Assembly (NCBI GenBank): GCA_947302675.1
Contig: CAMYWI010000100.1
Location: forward strand, 1 to 6,066
From: an uncultured Selenomonadales bacterium
GTDB taxonomy: Bacteria > Bacillota_C > Negativicutes > Selenomonadales > Selenomonadaceae
DNA: 6,066 nucleotides
Direction: 5' to 3'
The notes below the pieces were generated by a model. It was not told the origin of the DNA and did no database searches. It was given only the letters and a program-made list of their open reading frames with translations. Position numbers and translations under genes: made by a program. This document shows positions 1 through 6,066 of this stretch, piece by piece; the stretch's first letter is position 1; every line of letters begins with the position of its first letter.

Positions 1-94
1 CCTTCGTGATAATAAACCTTATCTTCCGGCTTCCACTACTTGACTTTTTATAGCCAGTCTTAAGTCGTTCAATGATAATTAACGGCGGCTTTTC

Positions 95-114
95 TGTCAA
101 CGCCAAAATTGACA
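95..114. repeat. Inverted repeat overlapping the argG -35 box
   Basis: TGTCAA (95-100) and TTGACA (109-114) are perfect inverted copies separated by 8 bases. The right arm is the -35 box itself. The same area also shows a near-direct repeat, GTCAACGCC (96-104) and GACAACGCC (111-119). This could be a repressor operator or simply a result of the -35 sequence; which protein would bind is unknown. Confidence 0.35.
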
Positions 115-137
115 ACGCCTTGTTGCAAAGGTAAAAT
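109..137 (+). promoter_or_regulatory. Sigma70-type promoter of argGH
   Basis: TTGACA at 109-114 is a perfect -35 box. TAAAAT at 132-137 is a five-of-six match to the -10 box, and the spacer is exactly 17 bases. A start of transcription near 144 would give a short leader of about 35 bases before the argG ATG at 180, with the ribosome site inside it. No other candidate of this quality lies in 1-179. The spacing and position make it the likely promoter of the argGH operon; activity is inferred. Confidence 0.75.
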
Positions 138-142
138 GCAAG
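133..142 (+). promoter_or_regulatory. ARG-box-like half site overlapping the -10 box
   Basis: AAAATGCAAG at 133-142 matches the right-hand half of the ArgR/AhrC operator consensus known from Bacillus (AAAATKCAAK). The left half is not recognisable. The site covers most of the -10 box, where a bound arginine repressor would block RNA polymerase, which fits the arginine genes downstream. Ten matching bases in AT-rich DNA is weak evidence by itself; the location is the main support. Confidence 0.35.
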
Positions 143-163
143 CGTTTGAACAAAAATTTTTTC

Positions 164-170
164 GGAGGAG
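164..170 (+). promoter_or_regulatory. Ribosome binding site of argG
   Basis: GGAGGAG at 164-170 is a strong Shine-Dalgarno sequence ending 9 bases before the ATG at 180. It fixes the argG start. Confidence 0.85.
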
Positions 171-179
171 ATTTTTACA

Positions 180-1382
180 ATGAAAAACTCGGTTAAGAAA
201 GTTGCGCTCGCGTACAGCGGCGGGCTGGATACTTCGGTCATTATCCCTTGGCTCAAAGAGAATTACGGCTGCGAAGTGATTGCGGTCTGCGCGGACGTCG
301 GGCAGGGCGACGAGCTTAACGTTGTTCACGACAAGGCTTTGAAGTCCGGCGCGTCGAAAGTTTTTATCGCCGACCTCACCAAAGAATTTATCGAGAAGTA
401 CATTTTCCCGACACTCAAAGCCGGCGCGACCTACGAGGAAAAATATTTGCTCGGCACGTCGTTTGCCCGCCCGATTATCGCTAAGAAACTCGTTGAAGTT
501 GCGCTCGCCGAAGGTTGCGACGCCGTTGCGCACGGGGCGACCGGCAAGGGCAATGACCAAGTCCGCTTTGAACTCACGGTTAAGGCTCTCGCGCCCGAAC
601 TTAAAATCATCGCCCCTTGGAGAGAATGGGAACTCGACAGCCGCGAGGCGGAGATTGAATACGCCAAAGCTCACGACATCCCGATTGCCGCCGCCAACAA
701 AACTTACAGCATGGACAGAAATATTTGGCACCTTTCGCACGAAGGCTCCGATTTGGAAAATCCTTGGAACGCGCCGCAGAATAAAATGTTTTTGATAAGC
801 GTCGCGCCCGAAGACGCGCCTGACATTCCCGAAGAAGTTATCATCAATTTTGAACAGGGCATTCCCGTCGCGGTCAACGGCGAGAAACTCGGCGCGGTTG
901 AACTCGTAACTTTGCTTAACAAAATCGGCGCACGTAACGGCGTCGGTATCGTCGACATCTGCGAAAATCGTCTCGTCGGCATGAAGAGTCGCGGCGTCTA
1001 TGAAAATCCTGCCGGTTCGATTCTTTTCTACGCGCACCGCGAGCTTGAATATCTCTGCCTTGACCGCGCGACTTTCCACTTTAAACAGCACGTCGCAGTT
1101 AAGTACGGCGAGTTGGTTTATGACGGCATGTGGTTTGCTCCGTTGCGCGAGGCTTTGGCGGCGTTCGTCGACGAAACTCAGAAGACTGTCACGGGCACGG
1201 TTCGCTTGAAACTTTACAAGGGCAACATCATTTCGGCGGGCAGCAAGTCTCCCTATTCGCTTTACAACCAAGAGATCGTGACGTTTGAACATGACGACGT
1301 TTATAATCAAGCGGACGCGACGGGCTTTATAAATCTGTTCGGCTTGCCGCTGAAAGTTCGCGCGTTGGTGAACAAGAAATGA
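180..1382 (+). CDS. argG: Argininosuccinate synthase
   Basis: This cytosolic enzyme joins citrulline and aspartate at the cost of ATP (to AMP and PPi) to give argininosuccinate, the penultimate step of arginine synthesis. The protein is 400 residues, the normal length for bacterial ArgG. The ATP-pyrophosphatase loop [10 protein letters not shown] lies at residues 11-20, right after a short N-terminus. The second family signature, [13 protein letters not shown], is at about 119-131, preceded by [13 protein letters not shown] (89-101). [13 protein letters not shown] (177-189) is also typical of the family. No key residue is missing. The start is supported by GGAGGAG 9 bases upstream and by the family N-terminus. 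The gene is transcribed from the promoter at 109-137, and its stop overlaps the argH start as ATGA (1379-1382), so the two are translationally coupled. A repressor of the ArgR type is plausible from the half site over the -10 box. Identification is firm. Confidence 0.98.
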   Translation: MKNSVKKVALAYSGGLDTSVIIPWLKENYGCEVIAVCADVGQGDELNVVHDKALKSGASKVFIADLTKEFIEKYIFPTLKAGATYEEKYLLGTSFARPIIAKKLVEVALAEGCDAVAHGATGKGNDQVRFELTVKALAPELKIIAPWREWELDSREAEIEYAKAHDIPIAAANKTYSMDRNIWHLSHEGSDLENPWNAPQNKMFLISVAPEDAPDIPEEVIINFEQGIPVAVNGEKLGAVELVTLLNKIGARNGVGIVDICENRLVGMKSRGVYENPAGSILFYAHRELEYLCLDRATFHFKQHVAVKYGELVYDGMWFAPLREALAAFVDETQKTVTGTVRLKLYKGNIISAGSKSPYSLYNQEIVTFEHDDVYNQADATGFINLFGLPLKVRALVNKK

Positions 1383-2761
1383 GCGAAAAACTTTGGGGCG
1401 GCAGATTTGAGAAGTCAACCGACGAAATGATTAACGACTTCCAAGCGTCGATTAACTTTGATAAGCGCATGTACCGCGAAGATATAGCAGGCTCGATTGC
1501 TCATGCGAAAATGCTCGCGGCTCAAAAGATTATTTCCGACGACGACGCGAAGAAAATCTGCGCGGGCTTGGAAAAAATTCTGGCGCAGATAGACGCGGGC
1601 GAGTTTAATTTCAGCGTCGCGCTTGAAGATATTCACATGAACGTTGAGAAGGCGTTGACTGATTTAATCGGCGAGGCGGGCGGCAGACTTCACACGGCTC
1701 GCAGTCGCAATGATCAAGTCGCGCTCGACACTCATCTTTACATGCGCCGCCAAGTCCGCGAAGTTCAGAAATTGATTCTGGAGTTGCAAGCCGCGCTGGT
1801 TAATGCCGCCGAAAAAAATTCCGACGTGATTTTTCCAGGCTACACTCATTTGCAACGCGCCCAACCGATTTTGTTTGCTCATCACTTGCTGGCGTATTTC
1901 TGCATGTTGCAAAGGGACTTCTCGCGTTTTGAGGGCGTTCACGCCCGCGCAGATATTATGCCGCTCGGAGCGGGTGCGTTGGCGGGCACGACCTTTGACA
2001 TTGACAGGAACTTTGTCGCCCGCGAGTTGAGTTTCGCCGAAATTTATTCTAACAGCCTCGACGCGGTCAGCGACAGGGATTATCTCATGGAGTTTCTTTC
2101 TGCCGCATCAATTCTTATGGTTCACCTGTCGCGCTTCAGCGAGGAAATTATTTTCTGGTGCAGTCGCGAATTTTCTTTTATCGAACTCGACGACGCGCAT
2201 TGCACTGGCTCTTCCATGATGCCGCAGAAAAAAAATCCCGACGTGCCGGAGCTGATTCGCGGCAAGACGGGACGTGTCTTTGGACATTTAATGGCGTTGC
2301 TCACGACGGTTAAAGCGTTGTCGCTCGCTTACAACAAAGATTTGCAAGAGGACAAGGAGGGCGTTTTCGACGCACTTGATACGATTAAATTTTCTCTGGC
2401 AGTCGCCGCGCAGATTGTCAACGGCATGAAACTTCGCAAGGAGAACATGCGCCGCGCCGTCGAGGAAGATTTTTCAAACGCCACCGACCTTGCCGATTAT
2501 CTTGTCAAAAAAAATTTGCCCTTCCGCCAAGCTCACGAAGTCGCGGGCAAACTCGTCCACTTCTGCATTGAAAAAAATATTTACCTTAAAGATTTGACGC
2601 TCGACGACTTTAAAAAGTTCTCGCCGCTCTTCGACGCCGATATTCACGACGCGATTAAGCCCGAAACTTGCGTTGCCGCTCGCAATTCTCAAGGCGGCAC
2701 CTCTTTTCAACAAGTCGCCGCTCAAATCGCCGCCGCGCAGGAGTGGCTTAAGAATCATTAA
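1379..2761 (+). CDS. argH: Argininosuccinate lyase
   Basis: The enzyme splits argininosuccinate into arginine and fumarate, the last step of arginine synthesis, acting as a cytosolic homotetramer of the fumarase/aspartase superfamily. The protein has 460 residues, standard for ArgH. Family landmarks are the N-terminal KLWGGRF (4-10), [12 protein letters not shown] (106-117), the catalytic His region [10 protein letters not shown] (154-163, H157), and the mobile serine loop [12 protein letters not shown] (277-288) that carries the catalytic Ser. All are intact. The start codon lies inside the argG stop (ATGA) and has no good ribosome site of its own, so translation probably depends on ribosomes finishing argG. 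The last 14 bases (2748-2761) overlap the 3' end of the convergent membrane-protein gene, and no intrinsic terminator with a U-run is visible just downstream. Confidence 0.98.
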   Translation: MSEKLWGGRFEKSTDEMINDFQASINFDKRMYREDIAGSIAHAKMLAAQKIISDDDAKKICAGLEKILAQIDAGEFNFSVALEDIHMNVEKALTDLIGEAGGRLHTARSRNDQVALDTHLYMRRQVREVQKLILELQAALVNAAEKNSDVIFPGYTHLQRAQPILFAHHLLAYFCMLQRDFSRFEGVHARADIMPLGAGALAGTTFDIDRNFVARELSFAEIYSNSLDAVSDRDYLMEFLSAASILMVHLSRFSEEIIFWCSREFSFIELDDAHCTGSSMMPQKKNPDVPELIRGKTGRVFGHLMALLTTVKALSLAYNKDLQEDKEGVFDALDTIKFSLAVAAQIVNGMKLRKENMRRAVEEDFSNATDLADYLVKKNLPFRQAHEVAGKLVHFCIEKNIYLKDLTLDDFKKFSPLFDADIHDAIKPETCVAARNSQGGTSFQQVAAQIAAAQEWLKNH

Positions 2762-3947
2762 TTTTGGCGACGCGCAGTGAGTTTGCAAAGATTATCGCGG
2801 AGAAAATCGCGACGCCCGCCGCCGCCATGAGCGGGTTGAAAGTTATTGGCGGGGTTTCGAGCGCGGAGCAAATCGCGGGCGGGACAAGCACTATCCACGA
2901 CGACAACGCCAGCCAACGATTAACTTTTAAAATCTGCGCGGCGTTGTGGGAAATTTCTCTTAGCGTCAAAAAAGTTTCGAGCGACGGGATTTCCAAGTCC
3001 GCTTTAAAATCCTCCGCCGCCTCAAGCGAGCCGCCCCTTAACAAAATCGATACGTCGGAAGTTTTAAGCGAGAGCATGTCTTGAGTGTCCGTGCCGATTG
3101 CCGCGACGACTTTGCCCTTTGCTCTGAAAATCTGAACTTCGCGAGCCTTGCCTTCGGGCGTGAGGTTCGTGCGTATGTGGTCGACTTCAAAATCTTTCGC
3201 GATTCGATACGCCATTTTCTTAGGTTGAGCCGTTAAAAGTAGCGACTCAATTTTTTTTTGCTTGAGCGTCGACAGAAAAGCTTTCGCGTCGAGGTTAAGC
3301 TCGTCCTTGAGCGCGATAATCCCCCGCGCCAGTCGTCCTGTGCTTACCAAAAGCGTCGTCTTGCCCTTGACGAGCAACTGGTCAATCTTCGTGCGGAGAT
3401 TTATACTCACCGACACATTGTGGCTTGCAATCCAACCAGGACTTCCGACGCGCACGAGAATTTTGTTGACAAGTGCTTCGACGCCGCGCCCTTGCAATTC
3501 GTCAAAGTCCGACGATTTGGGAACCTTCAAGCCACGCACAGCCGCCGTGTCGTAAATCGTGCGCCCGATTATGTGTTGGGCGTCGCGCTCGGCTCCCGCC
3601 GCCATTTTTAACAGCTCCGACTGCTTTAGCCCTTCCGTTATCAAATCCGTCACGTAATATTCTTTGCAAGTCAAAACGCGGTTGTAAGGTAGCGCGAGGA
3701 CTTCCACGTCCGGCAAAAGTTTCAGCGCGGCGGAATTGTTCAACTTCACGTCCTGCGCGGCGATTTTCTTTCCGGCAAAGTAAAGCGCGAACTGCTCCGC
3801 CAACACTAAGCAAATCGGCGATAACGCTATGAAAATCGACAGCCCCGTTGCAAACGCCGCGTCAACTCCGCGCGTGGAATACAGATACGCCGCAACCGCG
3901 CTACTTATCAGCACGTCGAACAGAAATAGGAAAATTATTCGCCGCAT
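2748..3947 (-). CDS. Truncated, catalytically degenerate P1B-type ATPase-like membrane protein (putative pseudoenzyme)
   Basis: This 399-residue protein resembles the C-terminal half of CopA-type metal ATPases. Predicted membrane helices are at about 4-24, 32-58, 343-365 and 370-393, with a cytosolic N/P-type domain at about 60-335. The N-terminal metal domain, first four helices and actuator domain are absent. Aligned by eye to CopA without gaps from the CPC helix to the DKTGT loop, CPC is S43-P44-I45 and the phosphorylated Asp is Pro87 (LPYNRVLT). Further on, TGDN is TAQP (239-242) and GDGxND is GTDTQD (285-290). PEGKA (264-268) and ATP-pocket residues E120, H125, G153 and G155 remain. Metal transport or phosphorylation by the known mechanism is therefore unlikely. 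ATG at 3947 is chosen over 4010 because it starts one base after the dehydrogenase stop and directly precedes the first helix. It lacks a clear ribosome site, suggesting coupling. The frame is intact, so decay into a pseudogene is not evident. I know no characterised function. Confidence 0.8.
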   Translation of the reverse strand: MRRIIFLFLFDVLISSAVAAYLYSTRGVDAAFATGLSIFIALSPICLVLAEQFALYFAGKKIAAQDVKLNNSAALKLLPDVEVLALPYNRVLTCKEYYVTDLITEGLKQSELLKMAAGAERDAQHIIGRTIYDTAAVRGLKVPKSSDFDELQGRGVEALVNKILVRVGSPGWIASHNVSVSINLRTKIDQLLVKGKTTLLVSTGRLARGIIALKDELNLDAKAFLSTLKQKKIESLLLTAQPKKMAYRIAKDFEVDHIRTNLTPEGKAREVQIFRAKGKVVAAIGTDTQDMLSLKTSDVSILLRGGSLEAAEDFKADLEIPSLETFLTLREISHNAAQILKVNRWLALSSWIVLVPPAICSALETPPITFNPLMAAAGVAIFSAIIFANSLRVAKINDS

Positions 3948-3948
3948 G

Positions 3949-4917
3949 TTATTTATTGACGACGTTGACGGGCTTGCCCATGAGGAACGATTTGAGGTTG
4001 CTGACGGCAATGTTCATGAGCCGCGCCCGCGATTCTTTAGACGCCCAAGAAATGTGCGGCGTGATAAAACAATTCTTCGCGCCCAAAAGCGGATTGTCGC
4101 CCTTAATCGGTTCGGTCGAAACAACGTCAACGCCCGCCGCGTAAACTTTGCCGCTGTCGAGAGCCTCGCGCAGGTCTTCTTCGACAACCAAGCCGCCGCG
4201 CCCGTTATTGATGATTATCACGCCGTCTTTCATCTTGGCGATATTTTTTTTGCAGATAATTCCCTGCGTCGAGGAATTCAACAGGCAATGCAACGCGATA
4301 ACGTCCGAACTTTTGAACAGGTCGTCAAGCGCGACAAAGGAGCAGTCGTTGAGTTTCGTACCGACTTCGCGACTCGGACTGAACGCGATAACTTTCATGC
4401 CGAACGCGGCGGCGAGCTTGCCGGTCGTTTGACCAATTCGCCCGTAGCCGATAATGCCCATTGTCTTGCCCGCAAGCTCAATCAGCGGATAATCCCAAAA
4501 ACAAAAGTCCTTGCAACTTTCCCAACGCCCCTCCTGAACGGCTTGATTGTGATGCGCCACGTGATGACAAATTTCCAGCAGCAACGCGAAGGCAAATTGC
4601 GCAGTCGCTTGCGTGCTGTAGTCGGGAATGTTCGTGACGGGAATATTTTTTTCGCGAGCGGCGTCAACGTCAACGACATTATAGCCCGTCGCGAGCACGC
4701 CGATATATTTAACGTTCGCGCAGGCGTCGAGAATTTTTTTCGAGATTGGAGTTTTATTCGTGAAGACAATCTGCGCGTCGCCGATTCGCGAAATAATCTC
4801 GGCGTCGTCGGTAAAGCTCGTGCGGTCATAAACTTTGCACTCGCCCAAATTTTTTAACTCCGCCCAACTCAAATCGCCAGGGTTGAGCGCGTAGCCGTCC
4901 AGCACAACAATTTTCAT
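3949..4917 (-). CDS. D-2-hydroxyacid dehydrogenase (glycerate/hydroxypyruvate reductase type)
   Basis: This cytosolic NAD(P)-dependent enzyme interconverts a 2-oxoacid and a D-2-hydroxyacid. The closest resemblance is to the glycerate dehydrogenase/hydroxypyruvate reductase branch, from the N-terminal LDGYALNPGDLSW (6-18) and the ITPHISWAS motif (285-293). Length is 322 residues, normal for the family. The dinucleotide-binding GYGRIG is at 157-162. The catalytic triad is visible: R240 (NNGRGG), E269 (STEP) and H288 (TPH). The second strand of the Rossmann fold ends in FSPSR (179-183) with no acidic residue, which in this family often goes with NADP(H) use; this is inference. The start has AGGAGG 7 bases upstream. 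The stop is followed after one base by the ATG of the P-type ATPase-like gene, so the two form an operon. A 234-base gap with hairpins separates it from the CobT-like gene upstream. The exact substrate cannot be read from the sequence. Confidence 0.93.
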   Translation of the reverse strand: MKIVVLDGYALNPGDLSWAELKNLGECKVYDRTSFTDDAEIISRIGDAQIVFTNKTPISKKILDACANVKYIGVLATGYNVVDVDAAREKNIPVTNIPDYSTQATAQFAFALLLEICHHVAHHNQAVQEGRWESCKDFCFWDYPLIELAGKTMGIIGYGRIGQTTGKLAAAFGMKVIAFSPSREVGTKLNDCSFVALDDLFKSSDVIALHCLLNSSTQGIICKKNIAKMKDGVIIINNGRGGLVVEEDLREALDSGKVYAAGVDVVSTEPIKGDNPLLGAKNCFITPHISWASKESRARLMNIAVSNLKSFLMGKPVNVVNK

Positions 4918-4924
4918 TCAAAAA

Positions 4925-4930
4925 CCTCCT
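4925..4930 (-). promoter_or_regulatory. Ribosome binding site of the hydroxyacid dehydrogenase
   Basis: Read on the minus strand, AGGAGG lies 7 bases before the ATG at 4917. It is a consensus Shine-Dalgarno site, in contrast to the following gene, which has none, and it fixes this start. Confidence 0.85.
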
Positions 4931-4949
4931 ACAAGTTAGCGAAAACCCA

Positions 4950-4967
4950 GCCGTCATGGATGACGGC
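4950..4967. repeat. Perfect 8-bp palindrome in the dehydrogenase leader
   Basis: GCCGTCAT (4950-4957) and ATGACGGC (4960-4967) are perfect inverted copies around GG, so as RNA it would fold as a 7-bp stem with a 4-base loop. It lies about 20 bases upstream of the dehydrogenase ribosome site. There is no U-run after it on the minus strand, so it is not a standard terminator. It is directly followed by a second hairpin, suggesting a composite repeat element. Confidence 0.6.
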
Positions 4968-4969
4968 CG

Positions 4970-5002
4970 CCGGCAACGAAAACAGGGATGTTTTCTTGCC
5001 GG
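4970..5002. repeat. Long imperfect hairpin, 13 bp with one bulge
   Basis: The arms at 4970-4983 (CCGGCAACGAAAAC) and 4990-5002 (GTTTTCTTGCCGG) pair over 13 base pairs with a single bulged base, closing a 6-base AGGGAT loop. Such a stem is too long to be chance in 230 bases. No U-run flanks it in either direction. It lies between the palindrome at 4950-4967 and the hairpin at 5023-5054 and is probably part of one dispersed intergenic element. Confidence 0.6.
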
Positions 5003-5022
5003 TCTACGCCCTTTCTTTTTGT

Positions 5023-5054
5023 AACTTTTTCTTTGGGCGAGCAAAGAAAAAGTT
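5023..5054. repeat. Perfect 13-bp AT-rich hairpin with GGCGAG loop
   Basis: AACTTTTTCTTTG (5023-5035) and CAAAGAAAAAGTT (5042-5054) are perfect inverted copies around GGCGAG. From memory, a very similar motif (CTTTG, short GGC-containing loop, CAAAG with flanking T/A runs) recurs between genes in many unrelated bacterial genomes. On the plus strand three further T residues follow, but no plus-strand gene ends here. On the minus strand, the direction of the neighbouring genes, no U-run follows. I therefore list it as a repeat, though it may still act on the CobT-like transcript. Confidence 0.6.
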
Positions 5055-5132
5055 TTTCAAAAAAATAAATGTCAATAATGAATCGAAACAGCGCGACGAG
5101 CAACGGCAACCTCAGCCGGTTTTGCGAATCCA

Positions 5133-5147
5133 CTTTTTGGCAAAAAG
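5133..5147. repeat. Small hairpin just after the CobT-like stop codon
   Basis: CTTTTT (5133-5138) and AAAAAG (5142-5147) form a 6-bp stem around GGC. It begins 4 bases beyond the stop codon of the CobT-like gene (5152-5154, minus strand). The stem is weak and AT-rich with no U-run after it, so terminator activity is only a possibility. Confidence 0.3.
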
Positions 5148-5151
5148 GGGA

Positions 5152-6066
5152 CTAGTTCCTAATCGCCTTCTCAACGCCGGTGTCGTCAAAAGTTTTCATG
5201 TCGTTAATCGCGGTAAGAGCCGCCTCGACAATCTCGACGCCCATGCAAGCCGCCTCGCCGTCAAAGCCAATCGGTTCGCCGTTATCAGATTTGTACTCGA
5301 TAAGTTGAGCCGCGTGCAAGATAAACGGTCGAACCGTCGGGCAAATTTTTTCCAAGTACCGCGCGATAATCTCCGTCGCGCCCGTGTCGATAACAATCAG
5401 CGTGGAGTTGTGAGCCGCCGCCACGATCGCCCCGATAATCGAACTCGTCATGCACTGATAATTTTTCGGGACGTGCTGTAAAAATTCTTCGGGCGGATAT
5501 TTCAAGTCGCCGTCCTCTGTCAAAAGCGCGTCGGAAAACTTCTCGTCGAGCTTGTCAACCAAAATATTTCCCAAATCCGTCAGCGCGATAATCGGCGTGT
5601 CGAAAGAAATTTCTTCGGCAAGGTTGCGCCCGAAGTTGAACGCGACGTTGAGATTTTCTTCCGGATTGACGACGCCCATAAAAATTTTCATGCCGAACGT
5701 GCGAGTCGTCGCGCTGAAATCCATTGACAAATCGCGGCGAGCACCTTTCGCCTTCGAGTCGTAGTCGGGATTAAAAAGCGTCGGGCAATTTTCAAAGTTG
5801 GTAAAGGCAAGCGCGGCGTGGCGAAGTTTATTCGTTGGGCAGTCCTCGTTGGCAATGCCCGCGACTTGAATCGCAATTTCCTCAAGGTAGCCGAGACTGC
5901 CCTTTGGCTTGGTCAAGCTGTCCAAAATCTCGCGGCAATTATTCATGGGGCGGTCGTGAAGTTTCGGCATCGTCTGCAGATAAAAATTAAAAGTCCTGTC
6001 GGTCGCGGCAACAAGCTCCTCCTTGTCCTCGCCCATAATGCGAACCGCCATAGGATAGTTGCGCGG
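5152..6066 (-). CDS. CobT-family (nicotinate-nucleotide phosphoribosyltransferase)-like protein, 5' end outside window
   Basis: The best match by eye is CobT, which makes the alpha-riboside phosphate that becomes the lower ligand of cobamides. The signature LTKPKGSLGYLEEIA (46-60, counting from the Met codon at 6051) corresponds to the CobT LTKPPGSLGRLEE stretch. The later part, IIGAIVAAAHNSTLIVIDTG (205-224) then CPTVRPFILHA (237-247) and DGEAACMG (264-271), follows the order of the CobT C-terminal half, with E266 where the catalytic Glu of the GEG motif would be. However, the ADHGV loop is replaced around FTNFENC (83-89) and GEMGIGNTT around LTDLGN (157-162). The frame is open past 6051 to the edge (five more codons), and the KPKGSLG motif sits about 20 residues further in than usual. 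The true start is therefore probably upstream, or the N-terminus is extended. It may be an ArsB-like partner subunit rather than a stand-alone CobT. The product is not certain. Confidence 0.7.
   Translation of the reverse strand, partial: PRNYPMAVRIMGEDKEELVAATDRTFNFYLQTMPKLHDRPMNNCREILDSLTKPKGSLGYLEEIAIQVAGIANEDCPTNKLRHAALAFTNFENCPTLFNPDYDSKAKGARRDLSMDFSATTRTFGMKIFMGVVNPEENLNVAFNFGRNLAEEISFDTPIIALTDLGNILVDKLDEKFSDALLTEDGDLKYPPEEFLQHVPKNYQCMTSSIIGAIVAAAHNSTLIVIDTGATEIIARYLEKICPTVRPFILHAAQLIEYKSDNGEPIGFDGEAACMGVEIVEAALTAINDMKTFDDTGVEKAIRN

Noticed and set aside
2..43. Possible 3' tail of an upstream plus-strand gene (13 codons and TGA)
   Set aside because: Too short to recognise, and an open stretch of this length is expected by chance.
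69..1418. 449-codon open frame on the minus strand across all of argG
   Set aside because: It is an antisense shadow of argG produced by its codon bias; the translation has no recognisable domain and no ribosome site, while argG is certain.
3948..4010. Upstream ATG at 4010 for the ATPase-like protein
   Set aside because: It would add 21 Ser/Asn-rich residues and overlap the dehydrogenase by about 60 bases; the ATG at 3947 is one base after the stop and precedes the first helix.
3829..4857. 342-codon open frame on the plus strand opposite the dehydrogenase
   Set aside because: The minus-strand protein has all motifs of a D-2-hydroxyacid dehydrogenase; the plus-strand translation is Arg/Asn-rich and resembles nothing known.
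4826..5044. Small minus-strand open frame through the hairpin region
   Set aside because: It translates the inverted repeats (Arg/Lys-rich) and overlaps the dehydrogenase start and its ribosome site.
5046..5075. TTGACA on the minus strand (5070-5075) as a dehydrogenase promoter
   Set aside because: No acceptable -10 box lies 16-18 bases downstream; the region is only a T/A run leading into the hairpin.
4960..5481. 173-codon plus-strand frame from the gap into the CobT-like gene
   Set aside because: More than half lies antisense to the CobT-like gene and the rest translates repeat sequence; no ribosome site.

Overview
The window looks like chromosomal DNA from an anaerobic Firmicutes-type bacterium. 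A Negativicutes/Selenomonadaceae-like source is my best guess, from the strong AGGAGG-type ribosome sites, the mid-range GC with A/T-run-rich codons, and the gene content. This is inference from style, not a database match. All five protein genes are long, intact frames. The sixth side of the picture is a 234-base palindrome-rich gap.

Left part, plus strand (about 109-2761): a consensus-like sigma70-type promoter with an inverted repeat over its -35 and an ARG-box-like half site over its -10 leads into argG and argH. These two genes overlap by 4 bases (ATGA). Together they make the last two steps of arginine synthesis, citrulline to argininosuccinate to arginine plus fumarate. Bases 1-108 hold no gene I can support.

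Right part, minus strand (6066 down to 2748): first a CobT-family-like protein that runs off the window edge and has lost several CobT motifs. Next comes the gap with at least three clear inverted repeats (4950-5054). Then a D-2-hydroxyacid dehydrogenase of the glycerate/hydroxypyruvate type with its own strong ribosome site. One base after its stop codon begins a 399-residue membrane protein. That last gene runs tail-to-tail into argH and overlaps it by 14 bases, so no room is left for a terminator between the two convergent operons.

The most interesting item is the 399-residue protein. It aligns almost without gaps to the C-terminal half of copper-type P1B ATPases (CPC helix, phosphorylation and nucleotide domains, last two helices). 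The metal-binding CPC is S-P-I, the phosphorylated Asp is Pro, TGDN is T-A-Q-P and GDGxND is G-T-D-T-Q-D. The four ATP-pocket residues of the nucleotide domain are still there with the expected spacing. It reads as an intact P-type ATPase pseudoenzyme, perhaps a membrane ATP/ADP-binding or regulatory protein, co-translated with the dehydrogenase. The CobT-like protein is a second divergent member of an enzyme family in the same window. Whether the two are functionally related cannot be told from this sequence.
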